A stretch of DNA of 64,000 bases from contig CALECM010000059.1 in the NCBI GenBank assembly GCA_937949745.1, forward strand, positions 1-64,000, read 5' to 3'. Within the stretch, counting starts at the first letter, position 1, and each line of letters begins with the position of its first letter. Made by a program: the position numbers and the translations under genes. The notes under the pieces are model-generated. The model worked only from the letters and a program-made list of their open reading frames with translations. It was not told the DNA's origin and did no database searches. Of this stretch, positions 1-8,885 are shown one piece after another. This DNA comes from an uncultured Bacteroidales bacterium. Its GTDB lineage: Bacteria; Bacteroidota; Bacteroidia; Bacteroidales; WCHB1-69.

Positions 1-2
1 AA

Positions 3-3000
3 AAGAAGTATATAGAGAAGATCTGGCATTATGCGCTGTGTGATATCGCAACCGGTTATGAGCTGAACAGTAATAGTTTTTGTTACGGGGAAGGCTATCC
101 TGCACTAAGAAGGGAGGAAGTATTATATTATGAAGGAGAACCCTGGTTTCAAATAGCTACTTCGAAAGAATATCAGTACGGGCCTTACGGTAATATCACC
201 TATTATATTAATTATGGTGATGAACAGATTGATGAAAAACTCTATACGGAAATCCTTTACCATGAAGACGATAAAAATCTTCACCTGGTAGGTATCCCGG
301 TAAAAGTCTCCGTATATGATGATCATGGTTTGCTTCGTTTAAAAGAAGTATTGATTGATGAATATACCGGAAAGGTGAATACGATGCACGTATACAGTTC
401 GCCAAATGAGAAAAGCACGACTGATTATAAATATGATATTTACGGTAATGTCACCGAATTGGAGTTGCCTGAGAACCTCCGGGGCCAGCGTATGAAATAC
501 GAATATAGTTATGATCCGGAAGTGCAAACCTATGTGACACGGACCGGCAACTCTTACGGGCATGTTTCTTCGGCGGTATATGATTATAAATGGGGAAAAC
601 CACTGGTCACAACCGATATCAACGGGGTGGATATCCGTTATAAATATGACCACCGCGGACGTCCCCTCAAAATCACGGGTCCTTATGAAAGGTATTATAC
701 GATCAAATATTATTATTCCGTGGATGACCTCCGGTGGCGTCACGGCCATTATTCCAATTCTTATGCCGTAGCCCAGACTGTCCATTATGATCCTTTATAC
801 AGGGAGCATCCGCTGTCAACCGTGGTGATCTCCAACGGCTTTACGCGCCATCAGGTGAAAAAGGATAGTGAAATTGATCAATCACCCATTCGTGTGGTGA
901 GTGGTAAAACCTATTATGATGAATTTGGGCGTGTGATCACCCAGTACGATCCGGTGGAAGAATGGCAGGATATGTATCTGTATAATAATAACATAGAAAG
1001 ATATAGTCGTCCTACCCGTTATACCTACGATATTCTGGACCGGCAAACCTCTATTGTCCTTCCGGATGGGAACAGGACGGATATGAATTATGGATTCGAT
1101 TATATTAATTTTTATAATGGTCGTTCTTATTATACCTGTTTTAGTCAGGAAGTGACCGACGCAAGGGGTTATATTACCTCTTACCTGACCGATTACCGCG
1201 GCCTGCAGAAAGGGATACATGCGCCGGAGTATGCCAATACATATTTTTATTACAATGCACTGGGCGAACTGGTCCGGTCAGTCAATCCCGATGAAGTTCC
1301 CACTTATTACGAATATGACATGCAGGGCCGTCGTACGGTCAGGAAACATATCGACGCGGGAGAAGAGCGTTACGGGTATGACGCTGCCGGCAACCTGGTA
1401 AGTAAGCATACTGCTAATCTGGACCTGTATGGTTTTGGTCCTGTGGAATATGATTACGACTATAACCGGCTGACCGGGATCCGCTATCCGGGAAATCCCC
1501 AGAACAACGTTACTTACCGTTATGACCTCTATCCGAATGGAACCGGCAGGATCAATGAAATCGAGGACGCGGCCGGACTGCAGCGTATGAAATACGGATT
1601 GCTGGGAGAAGTAACGGAACATGAACGGGTATTTGTGTTGCCGCACGAACAGTTTTATGCCTTTACCATGAAATACAGATACGACACCTGGAACCGGATC
1701 AGTTCCATGGAATACCCGGACGGGGAAAGAGTACGGTATGAATATGGCAGGGGAGGACATTTAAAAAATGTGATAGGTAAAAAACCGGGACATAGTGAAG
1801 AATATTATTTACAGAATATGGAATATGATAAATTCGGGAATTTATACGTAGCAGAGACGGGATATTCCCATTCAAAATATGAGTATGATGAATTGCAACG
1901 TATAAAAGGGAAAACAACAGCATATGGTAATTATGACGGACATGATATTTCATATCGTTATGATGCTGTGGGTAATATTGAAGAGATCGATAAAACCGTT
2001 TATATAAATAATAAACCTTACAAAACCCATACCACATATGATTATGACGGTCTTAACCGGATGACTACCTCTCACGGTACTATTAGTGGAGATTCCGGGT
2101 ATGACTTGTTTATAGATTACTCAGCATCGGGAAGAATAAAAAATAAATTTAATGCTAATATACTTTGTCATTCAAATGGGGATGAAGAAATTACAGGCTA
2201 TGATAATAGCGATTATCATTATGATTCCCGCATTTTAGAAGGTACCCGTTACGATCAGGGAAAACCGTCGGAGATTATGAAGAATGGCAATATAACCCGG
2301 CTTAAATGGGACAATAATGGCAATTTGACTGAAAAATCTTCCAATGGCATGGGACAGGGATATTACTGGGATGAAGAGAACCGGTTGACTGCGATGTATC
2401 AGGGAAATCAATTCGCTTACTACGTTTATGATGCGGGCGGGGAACGTGTCTTTAAGAACTTGGGTTTTTGGGAAACGATGAATATCAGCGGACGCTGGTA
2501 TGATATGATTGACTTCCGGGAAACGGTCATGTATCCTTTTCCTTATATTGTAGCTACTCCCAAAGGTTATACGAAACATTATTACGCGGGATATCAACGG
2601 ATATGCAGTAAAATCGGCGGCGGCGGGTTAAGTGAACTGAAGAGTACGGATATGTTATGGGAAGAAAAGCATGACAATGACCGGGAAGCTTGGAATAACT
2701 ATTTTATGTATTATTTGGGCTTTGATGATTCTTACGATGTTAATTTCAGAAGTTTGTTCTCTTTGAGCGATGATTATATCGACGAGTTGTTTACAGAGGA
2801 TGAAGCTTATTATTACCATACGGACCATCTGGGCAGTTCCACTGAGATCGTCCATAAAGAAAAAATCATCCAGAAACTGGAGTATCTGCCTTTCGGGGAG
2901 TTGTGGTCTGACAAGCGTTATAGTGGTTCCTGGGAAGCTCCGTACACTTTTTCCGGCAAGGAACGCGATAGTGAAACAGGTTTTTCGTATTTTGGCGCCC

Positions 3001-3773
3001 GATATTATGACAGCGATATGAATATATGGTTAAGCGTGGATCCGATGTTGGATAAATATCCTTACCAAACTTCTTACGCATATTGTTCCAACAATCCGGT
3101 AAATAGAGTTGACCCGAATGGATTAACAGATTATGAAGTAAATGGAGTTAAAAAGAAAATAGAAGATGGAGTAAATAACCTTAAAATAAGCGTGAATCAA
3201 AGACAATTTAATAGGCTGGAACGAAAATTTGCCAGAAATAATGGAGGATACGAGAAGTATAGAGATAAAATATCTGTAAAGAATGGATATACAGTATCAA
3301 ATAATTCAGGAGAAGTTTATATTTCAGAAACTGGAATAACCGTATTACCGTCATTAGAAGCAATCTATTATGCTCCTGGAGGGCAATCATATTCCGATTG
3401 GAGTAATTCAAATAGTTTAGGCCCATGGAAAGAAGGAATGCCAACAGAAGCTATATTGAATGGTCAAACTTTTGTTGTCTCGGCAGATAATAATAACTAT
3501 ATAAATCTTTATAGTGAGAGTCTTAAGGAGAGATTTGAAATGATTTATAAAATGCAGAACAATATACAAGGCAAATACTGGAGTCCTATTTCAAATATAA
3601 TAGGGTTCGAAATGCTTATGGGAGTAGCTTGTTCTTATTCCATAAATCCAACTGTATTATCCATTTTCCCTGCTTTTCAACCTCCAAGTACTTCCGAGGT
3701 ATTTGATAGAGCAACAAATAAGCATAATGATAAATTGAAGAAATACTATAAGCAATACGGAATTATTAAATAA
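3..3773 (+). CDS. Rhs/YD-repeat polymorphic toxin, 5' end outside window
   Basis: The reading frame is open from base 3, so the gene begins before the window; 1256 residues are visible. Tyrosine-rich YD repeats (for example YDYDG, YRYDAVGN) fill the visible part. They are followed by the Rhs core signature (YHTDHLGSS, near base 2812; FGARYYDSDMNIWLSVDPM, about bases 2994-3050) and the junction NPVNRVDPNG at about 3093-3119. In known Rhs proteins the repeats form a shell that encloses a C-terminal toxin, which is cut off after the DPxG-type motif. The roughly 217-residue tail after this point is AT-rich, unlike the core, and I recognise no toxin family or catalytic motif in it. The next gene starts 10 bp downstream and is the likely immunity gene. 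Rhs identity is certain; toxin activity is inferred from architecture. Confidence 0.93.
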   Translation, partial: KKYIEKIWHYALCDIATGYELNSNSFCYGEGYPALRREEVLYYEGEPWFQIATSKEYQYGPYGNITYYINYGDEQIDEKLYTEILYHEDDKNLHLVGIPVKVSVYDDHGLLRLKEVLIDEYTGKVNTMHVYSSPNEKSTTDYKYDIYGNVTELELPENLRGQRMKYEYSYDPEVQTYVTRTGNSYGHVSSAVYDYKWGKPLVTTDINGVDIRYKYDHRGRPLKITGPYERYYTIKYYYSVDDLRWRHGHYSNSYAVAQTVHYDPLYREHPLSTVVISNGFTRHQVKKDSEIDQSPIRVVSGKTYYDEFGRVITQYDPVEEWQDMYLYNNNIERYSRPTRYTYDILDRQTSIVLPDGNRTDMNYGFDYINFYNGRSYYTCFSQEVTDARGYITSYLTDYRGLQKGIHAPEYANTYFYYNALGELVRSVNPDEVPTYYEYDMQGRRTVRKHIDAGEERYGYDAAGNLVSKHTANLDLYGFGPVEYDYDYNRLTGIRYPGNPQNNVTYRYDLYPNGTGRINEIEDAAGLQRMKYGLLGEVTEHERVFVLPHEQFYAFTMKYRYDTWNRISSMEYPDGERVRYEYGRGGHLKNVIGKKPGHSEEYYLQNMEYDKFGNLYVAETGYSHSKYEYDELQRIKGKTTAYGNYDGHDISYRYDAVGNIEEIDKTVYINNKPYKTHTTYDYDGLNRMTTSHGTISGDSGYDLFIDYSASGRIKNKFNANILCHSNGDEEITGYDNSDYHYDSRILEGTRYDQGKPSEIMKNGNITRLKWDNNGNLTEKSSNGMGQGYYWDEENRLTAMYQGNQFAYYVYDAGGERVFKNLGFWETMNISGRWYDMIDFRETVMYPFPYIVATPKGYTKHYYAGYQRICSKIGGGGLSELKSTDMLWEEKHDNDREAWNNYFMYYLGFDDSYDVNFRSLFSLSDDYIDELFTEDEAYYYHTDHLGSSTEIVHKEKIIQKLEYLPFGELWSDKRYSGSWEAPYTFSGKERDSETGFSYFGARYYDSDMNIWLSVDPMLDKYPYQTSYAYCSNNPVNRVDPNGLTDYEVNGVKKKIEDGVNNLKISVNQRQFNRLERKFARNNGGYEKYRDKISVKNGYTVSNNSGEVYISETGITVLPSLEAIYYAPGGQSYSDWSNSNSLGPWKEGMPTEAILNGQTFVVSADNNNYINLYSESLKERFEMIYKMQNNIQGKYWSPISNIIGFEMLMGVACSYSINPTVLSIFPAFQPPSTSEVFDRATNKHNDKLKKYYKQYGIIK

Positions 3774-3783
3774 AGAGATAACG

Positions 3784-4392
3784 ATGAATTATTTAAAAGT
3801 TAAAAGACATATTATTGACAAGAATTCTTTTTTGTTTTCAAGTATCATAATTTTTGTTTCCTTAATCTTGAGTTATTTGATATACCTAAACGGATTTAGT
3901 TTTTCTTTTCGTAGTATTATTCTGATATTATTAATCCTTATTTTATCCTTATCGTCATTGATTTACATATTTATAAATTTACTCAGATGTCGAAACTTTA
4001 ATGTGCTTTGGGAAAATCGTTTTAAAAAATATGATATATGTTTTTGCAAAATAGATATAAAACAGGATGATTATAAAATCCAAGCACTTTACAGTTCATA
4101 TACTGCAACAATGAGTTCTTTTCCAAAAGCGACTAATGCTATTTATATTGAAACTGGAGAGTTTATGTTACTTTTTTTCTCAATAAAACAATTCGGCTTT
4201 ATTCAAACGGTATTAAAACCATTTATTTTTCTCAAAAATGAAAAAATTAGTATGCAAAAAGAACATTTACATATAATTAGAGATTTTGATTCAATAGAAA
4301 CAGCTAATGGAAAAATAATAATTTTTCCTAATAAACATGGAATTAAAGAAATAATAATTCCTCGAAATGTTTATTACGAAACTCTTCCCTGA
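3784..4392 (+). CDS. Putative membrane immunity protein for the first Rhs toxin
   Basis: This 202-residue protein starts 10 bp after the Rhs stop codon, the usual place of a cognate immunity gene. Two hydrophobic segments lie near residues 18-38 and 43-67, followed by a polar domain of about 130 residues that probably faces one side of the inner membrane. The gene is very AT-rich, like the Rhs tail and unlike the Rhs core, which suggests toxin tail and this gene moved as one cassette. I do not recognise the family. The immunity role rests only on position and composition; a membrane location would suit a toxin acting on or near the inner membrane. Confidence 0.6.
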   Translation: MNYLKVKRHIIDKNSFLFSSIIIFVSLILSYLIYLNGFSFSFRSIILILLILILSLSSLIYIFINLLRCRNFNVLWENRFKKYDICFCKIDIKQDDYKIQALYSSYTATMSSFPKATNAIYIETGEFMLLFFSIKQFGFIQTVLKPFIFLKNEKISMQKEHLHIIRDFDSIETANGKIIIFPNKHGIKEIIIPRNVYYETLP

Positions 4393-4443
4393 GGCCAATC
4401 CACCGTAATTTGAGTCTTATATTTAACTTAAATAAGTTTAGTA

Positions 4444-5267
4444 TGGGAAGTTCCATATTTTTTCCGGGAAAGAACCCGATAGTGAAACAGGTTCTCGTAT
4501 TTTGGCGCCCGATATTATGACAGCGATATGAATATATGGTTAAGCGTGGATCCGATGTTGGATAAGTACCCTTCATTTAGCCCTTATGTGTATTGTGCGA
4601 ATAATCCGGTAAGATATTGGGATCCGGATGGAAGATGGATACCAGGATTGGATGATAATGGAAATACTACTTATACTGCAGAAAAGAGGAGATAATTTGT
4701 ATACATTTCAGAAACAATTTGGAGTAGGGAAAAAAGAAGTCCTATCTATTTTTAATTTATTATAATATGAATACGGATGATGAGGCAAAATTTGAATCAG
4801 GACAATATATTATTGGAGGTAATGTGGTCAAAGAACATACCGGAAGCGATGTATTGAAAGGTCAATAGAGTAATCTTACCAATACTCAGAAAGCATCGCA
4901 GATAATGTTTGGGATGATGTATGCCAATGAAACAGAAAATTATGATAATGATGGAAGAGTTAATTTAAATGATTACATTGACGGATTTAATATTTTTCAT
5001 GGTGTTACTTATTTAGAAAATGTGAGTATACCTCTTAGGGGAGGAGGCACAATGCAAGTTTACAGTATGAGCATCCCTTATGCAGCTAACAATAATCCTC
5101 CAACTGTATTGCGTAAGGGACAACCAATAAAAGGTCCAGATGTGAATGGGGTATGTACTCAAACATTCTTAACCGGGAAAAATTTAAAAACGAATCATTC
5201 CACAGAAGCTTTTGTGATAAAATTTAATGGAAGGAATTATGAAAAATATAGAAAAACATATTATTAA
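4444..5267 (+). pseudogene. Displaced Rhs tip with decayed toxin domain
   Basis: From about 4444 the sequence resembles the end of the Rhs core of the first gene. Bases 4495-4565 are identical to 2985-3055. One base is missing just before this run (about 4491-4495), which breaks the frame. The junction reads CANNPVRYWDPDG and is followed by a new tail. A second frame change near 4690 leads into a stretch readable as GDNLYTFQKQFGVGKKE, which looks like a LysM-type or Rhs-tail linker. A TAG at 4866-4868 interrupts the next frame, which then stays open to 5267. The last 120 residues (from the ATG at 4905) have no motif I recognise. At least three lesions make this a remnant, possibly still usable as a recombination donor. 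Confidence 0.75.
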
Positions 5268-5850
5268 AAGTGCACAATTAAAAGTATTATTACCTGTTTT
5301 CATGGTGTTTAACACTGTTTTTGCACAACCTTATACGAAAATAGATACAATAAGACCTGTTGACATGGTATCAAATTCTATTCCCATTCTATCAACAAAG
5401 GAAGAAATTGTTCATATTTTAGGAAAACCTGAATTTACTAATTTCGATCATTTAGTACACATATACAAACTAATGCGACTGGAATATGATACCAGTTATT
5501 ATTTCAATGTGATGTATTATCCTGGAGTTACTTATTTGGAAAAACAGGAAAAAGTTAGACTAGAAAGTATTGACTTTAAAAAAAATAAGAAAATTGTAAT
5601 ATATACTCCAAGAATTAAAATATCCGGAAAACTAACATTAAAAGAGTTGCTAAGTAAATATCAATATAATGATGATGATTTTGGAATAGCTTCATATATG
5701 GCTTTATTTCCAAGTAGCAAGCGAAAAAGTCAGAAATTATTTAAAACTGTGGCTTTTTCCACAGGAGAACATGACAGAATTAATATTACATTATATTTTT
5801 CCCCTAATGGAAAATTAAGAATGATGTTTATTGATGCTTATGATTTCTGA
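5239..5850 (+). CDS. Secreted orphan immunity candidate
   Basis: The protein has 203 residues from the ATG at 5239, chosen over the upstream ATG at 5227 because a purine-rich ribosome site (GGAAGG) lies between them. The start overlaps the end of the decayed toxin frame by 29 bases, typical of toxin-immunity pairs. Residues 1-29 form a signal peptide ending VFA before QPY, so the mature protein should be periplasmic or exported. I do not recognise the mature domain; it is lysine-rich and AT-rich like the rest of the island. The likely role is protection against the toxin type once encoded upstream, acting in the periplasm. That is inferred from position only. The frame is intact although the toxin is broken, as expected if immunity to siblings is still selected. 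Confidence 0.6.
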   Translation: MKNIEKHIIKSAQLKVLLPVFMVFNTVFAQPYTKIDTIRPVDMVSNSIPILSTKEEIVHILGKPEFTNFDHLVHIYKLMRLEYDTSYYFNVMYYPGVTYLEKQEKVRLESIDFKKNKKIVIYTPRIKISGKLTLKELLSKYQYNDDDFGIASYMALFPSSKRKSQKLFKTVAFSTGEHDRINITLYFSPNGKLRMMFIDAYDF

Positions 5851-5870
5851 GTGTCCTATCAACCGGTTGC

Positions 5871-6043
5871 GTACCATTTTGGCACCTGTCTCATCAGGCC
5901 AAAAGCAATTTTCATAGAAAGAACACAATATCAATATTATTTAGCGAACGAAGAGAGATATATTCTCTTCGTTTTTATTTTTGTCTTCGTAAGGCATAGC
6001 CTAAAATAAGGCTTTTTGAAATATCCCGTACCATGTTGCACCT
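5871..6043. repeat. Intergenic segment bounded by a short direct repeat
   Basis: No gene is seen between 5851 and 6046. The segment carries two near-identical 16-17-base sequences in direct orientation, GTACCATTTTGGCACCT at 5871-5887 and GTACCATGTTGCACCT at 6028-6043. The second copy stops exactly where homology to the Rhs core begins. Such spaced direct repeats resemble the multiple end repeats of IS21-like elements, so this could be the scar of an insertion sequence that truncated the Rhs copy. That link is a guess, as no transposase remnant is present. Confidence 0.35.
5947..5980 (+). terminator. Intrinsic terminator after secreted immunity candidate
   Basis: A 10-bp stem (AACGAAGAGA at 5947-5956 with TCTCTTCGTT at 5964-5973) encloses a 7-base loop and runs into a T-rich tract. 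It lies 97 bp past the stop codon of the 5239-5850 gene and would end that transcript before the Rhs core copy. Confidence 0.75.
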
Positions 6044-6178
6044 AAAATTATCGAAGAGATTGATAGAACCGTTTATATAAATAATCAGCCTTACAAAACC
6101 CATATTACGTATGATTATGACGGCCTTAACCGGCTTATCAACTCTAACGGCATTATTAAGGATAATTCCGGTTATTCT

Positions 6179-7405
6179 TTGATGATGGACTATTCGCCTG
6201 CAGGAAGAATAAATAGTAAATCTAATTATAGCCTAAATGGGAATGAAGAAATTACGGGATATGATAGGAGCTATTATCATTATGATTCCCGTATTTTAGA
6301 GGGTACCCGTTACGATCAGGGTAAACCGTCGCAGATTATGAAGAATGGCAATATAACCCGGCTTAAATGGGATCAGAATGGTAATTTTACTGAAAAATCT
6401 TCCAATGGCATGGGACAGGCATATTACTGGGATGAAGAGAACCGGTTGACTGCGATGTACCAGGGAAATCAATTCGCTTACTACGTTTATGATGCGGGCG
6501 GAGAACGAGTTTTTAAGAACTTGGGTTTGTGGGAAACGATGAATATCAGCGGACGCTGGTATGATATGATTGACTTCCGGGAAACGGTCATGTATCCTTT
6601 TCCTTATATTGTAGCTACTCCCAAAGGTTATACGAAACATTATTACGCGGGATATCAACGGATATGCAGTAAAATCGGCGGCGGCGGGTTAAGTGAACTG
6701 AAGAGTACGGATATGTTATGGGAAGAAAAGCATGACAATGACCGGGAAGCTTGGAATAACTATTTTATGTATTATTTGGGCTTTGATGATTCTTACGATG
6801 TTAATTTCAGAAGTTTGTTCTCTTTGAGCGATGATTATATCGACGAGTTGTTTACAGAGGATGAAGCTTATTATTACCATACGGACCATCTGGGCAGTTC
6901 CACTGAGATCGTCCATAAAGAAAAAATCATCCAGAAACTGGAGTATCTGCCTTTCGGGGAGTTGTGGTCTGACAAGCGTTATAGTGGTTCCTGGGAAGCT
7001 CCGTACACTTTTTCCGGCAAGGAACGCGATAGTGAAACAGGTTTTTCGTATTTTGGCGCCCGATATTATGACAGCGATATGAATATATGGTTAAGCGTGG
7101 ATCCGATGTTGGATGCTCTTCCGTATCTGAGTCCGTATGTTTATTGTTCTAATAATCCGATTGGAAGAGTTGACCCGGATGGAAGGTTGGATGATGACTA
7201 TTTTAATCAATATGGGAAGTATTTAGGTTCAGATAATTCTTCGACAGATAAGGTTCGTATCATAAAACAAGAGACTTGGGATCAAGTAAAAGATAATATT
7301 TCTTGGACTGCGGACGACGGCTCTACGATTATAAGCAGCGGGGCCGGTAATGCAATATCTCAAGATGCTTCACAATCAAATATGTCTGATAAGGCACAAT
7401 TATAA
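6179..7405 (+). CDS. Truncated orphan Rhs core with alternative short tail
   Basis: Homology to the first Rhs gene starts at about 6047 (equivalent to base 1974) in a frame open from 6020, but there is no start codon until ATG 6179, so the N-terminal shell and any secretion signal are missing. From 6530 to 7114 the DNA is identical to 2469-3053 (585 bp). Identity ends three codons after the SVDPM motif; the junction here is NPIGRVDPDG. The tail is only about 75 residues (DDYFNQYGKYLGSDNS onward), with no known catalytic motif and probably cut short. No terminator or clear immunity gene follows directly. It is best seen as a non-secreted donor copy whose tip can be recombined onto the full gene, not as a working toxin. 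Confidence 0.8.
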   Translation: MMMDYSPAGRINSKSNYSLNGNEEITGYDRSYYHYDSRILEGTRYDQGKPSQIMKNGNITRLKWDQNGNFTEKSSNGMGQAYYWDEENRLTAMYQGNQFAYYVYDAGGERVFKNLGLWETMNISGRWYDMIDFRETVMYPFPYIVATPKGYTKHYYAGYQRICSKIGGGGLSELKSTDMLWEEKHDNDREAWNNYFMYYLGFDDSYDVNFRSLFSLSDDYIDELFTEDEAYYYHTDHLGSSTEIVHKEKIIQKLEYLPFGELWSDKRYSGSWEAPYTFSGKERDSETGFSYFGARYYDSDMNIWLSVDPMLDALPYLSPYVYCSNNPIGRVDPDGRLDDDYFNQYGKYLGSDNSSTDKVRIIKQETWDQVKDNISWTADDGSTIISSGAGNAISQDASQSNMSDKAQL

Positions 7406-7560
7406 CTATGATACACAATGAAATAAATGGATTCTCTTTAAAAAAGAGATTGATGGAATTTGAGGTTCTTCCTATGGTTGTTTTTTCAAGTATATTTTTC
7501 GCTCGCATATAAAAACTTAAGGAACATATTATCATAATTTAGATTAGAGTGCTAACGTAA
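7406..7560. other. Non-coding gap between orphan Rhs tail and fourth Rhs tip remnant
   Basis: No convincing gene is seen. Short open stretches are AT-rich and begin without context. This may be the eroded end of the toxin or immunity gene that once followed the orphan Rhs copy. Confidence 0.4.
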
Positions 7561-7650
7561 AAAGCTCCGTACACTTTTTCCGGCAAGGAATTTGACGAGA
7601 AAAACGAATTTTTCGTATTTTTGGGTCTGATTATGATGATTGCGGTGGGA
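7561..7650 (+). pseudogene. Very short Rhs tip remnant
   Basis: Bases 7561-7590 match the Rhs core segment at about 2935-2965 of the first gene (peptide APYTFSGKE in the intact copy). The sequence then diverges to a related Rhs variant (FDEKNEF in place of RDSETGF) and loses frame through added T residues near 7610-7622, where the YFG motif should be. Nothing of the junction or toxin can be read after about 7650. It comes from a different Rhs lineage than the other three copies and marks a fourth cassette boundary. Confidence 0.6.
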
Positions 7651-7795
7651 AAACCGGTCATATACTCGTATGATAGGTGAGCATTGATCAATCCGGAATG
7701 ATGGGGAGGTAAATGATAGGGATCGATAAAATCATGTGAATGAGTCCTAAGTAATATGATGAGATTTTAATTATAAACCAGTAAAATTAAAGAGT

Positions 7796-8311
7796 ATGCA
7801 TTACAAAAAATTATTATTTGTTGTTATCTTTTCAGTCCTTTTTAGTAGTTGTAATATTTTATTTTTTAAAAATGATTTACCTCAAATAATGGGCTTGGAA
7901 AAGATTGAAGTAGAAAATGTAAAAAAATTAAATGAATGGACAGGAGAACAGGGAGAAGGAATTACGTTGGAAGTTTATAGGATTTCACAAAATAATATCC
8001 GGACTTTTGAAGATAACTCAGTAAAAAATCTTCCGGATAAAAAAGATGGAAAAGAGTGGCAAAAATATGATTGGCATACTTTGCCTGTCGATAGTTCGTA
8101 TAAGGGCATTTTTACTATGGGCTTAAATTACTCCGGTGATAATAATAATGTAAGAGATGCACTTGATGAAATCAAAAAATTAATAGGGTTTAATAATAAT
8201 TATAATATATATTATTCATTCTATTACAGACCCGATAAAGAAAATCCGCAAAATGTGCAACTTTTCATATTGGATGTTGAAAACAGGAAATTATATGCTG
8301 TCAATAGGTAA
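7796..8311 (+). CDS. Small lipoprotein, orphan immunity candidate
   Basis: This 171-residue protein has a lipoprotein signal: a charged start (MHYKK), a hydrophobic run and the lipobox FSSC with the acceptor cysteine near residue 19. The mature part is hydrophilic, lysine- and asparagine-rich, and not recognised. It lies about 150 bp after the fourth Rhs tip remnant and shares the AT-rich composition of the island, so it may be the immunity gene left behind when its toxin was lost. A plain envelope lipoprotein is the alternative. It ends before a good terminator at 8345. Confidence 0.6.
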   Translation: MHYKKLLFVVIFSVLFSSCNILFFKNDLPQIMGLEKIEVENVKKLNEWTGEQGEGITLEVYRISQNNIRTFEDNSVKNLPDKKDGKEWQKYDWHTLPVDSSYKGIFTMGLNYSGDNNNVRDALDEIKKLIGFNNNYNIYYSFYYRPDKENPQNVQLFILDVENRKLYAVNR

Positions 8312-8344
8312 ATTTGAAATTAATAGATAAAATACTAATTATGG

Positions 8345-8371
8345 ACCGCTTGAATTAAAGCGGTTTTTATT
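8345..8371 (+). terminator. Intrinsic terminator ending the Rhs island
   Basis: The stem ACCGCTT (8345-8351) pairs with AAGCGGT (8358-8364) around a 6-base loop, followed by TTTTATTTT. It lies 33 bp after the lipoprotein stop codon. Confidence 0.8.
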
Positions 8372-8885
8372 TTCCAATGAAAGCCGTTAAAATAAATTGT
8401 CTTGCGGAACATTGGGCGTTTCAGGATAATATAATAATCGGGAAACCAGATTATTCTAGAAGTTACGCATAATAATGATATTAAACCGTAAGAAATAGTA
8501 TTCATTTTCTTTCATAACAGAATAATAAAAAATCTTCTTTTAACCGCACTCCTCATTACTTATATGGCTTTTTCAGTCATAGATTCTGATTCTTTTTGAT
8601 TAAAAATAATTTCTTGTCAAAGATTATTCTTTTGGTTATAAAAATTCTCTAATGTTATAAAATATATTACTTAGGGAACAAAAAAAAGACTTCCGTGTTA
8701 TATTAGGCAGAATCACTATTAGACGGGAAAGAATGGTCCATCTATTGAGGATCATAAGAGAGATTAATTTTCAAAAACGTGCAAAATTGCTGGTATGAGA
8801 TACGGTTCCGGGAGAGTGGGCCTCCTGGTTTTTGCATTCAGGTCATCATACATTATTATACTGAATATTTGAATGAATACGGGTA
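8372..8885 (+). promoter_or_regulatory. Long AT-rich leader of the glucan synthase gene with terminator-like hairpin
   Basis: The 514 bp between the Rhs island and the giant gene hold no convincing ORF. Near the 3' end, CCGGGAG (8808-8814) can pair with CTCCTGG (8822-8828, one G-U pair) and is followed at once by TTTTT at 8829-8833. This is 52 bp before the start codon and in the sense direction. It could attenuate transcription of the downstream gene or be the terminator of an unannotated small RNA. No clear TAnnTTTG promoter was picked out. Confidence 0.4.

Noticed and set aside
339..785. Minus-strand open frame of 148 codons inside the Rhs gene
   Set aside because: It is the shadow of the Rhs YD repeats: same low-complexity composition, no start context and full overlap with a clear coding frame.
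8372..8885. Possible known riboswitch in the glucan synthase leader
   Set aside because: No conserved riboswitch core (for example TPP, cobalamin, T-box) could be matched; only a hairpin with a T-run is clear.
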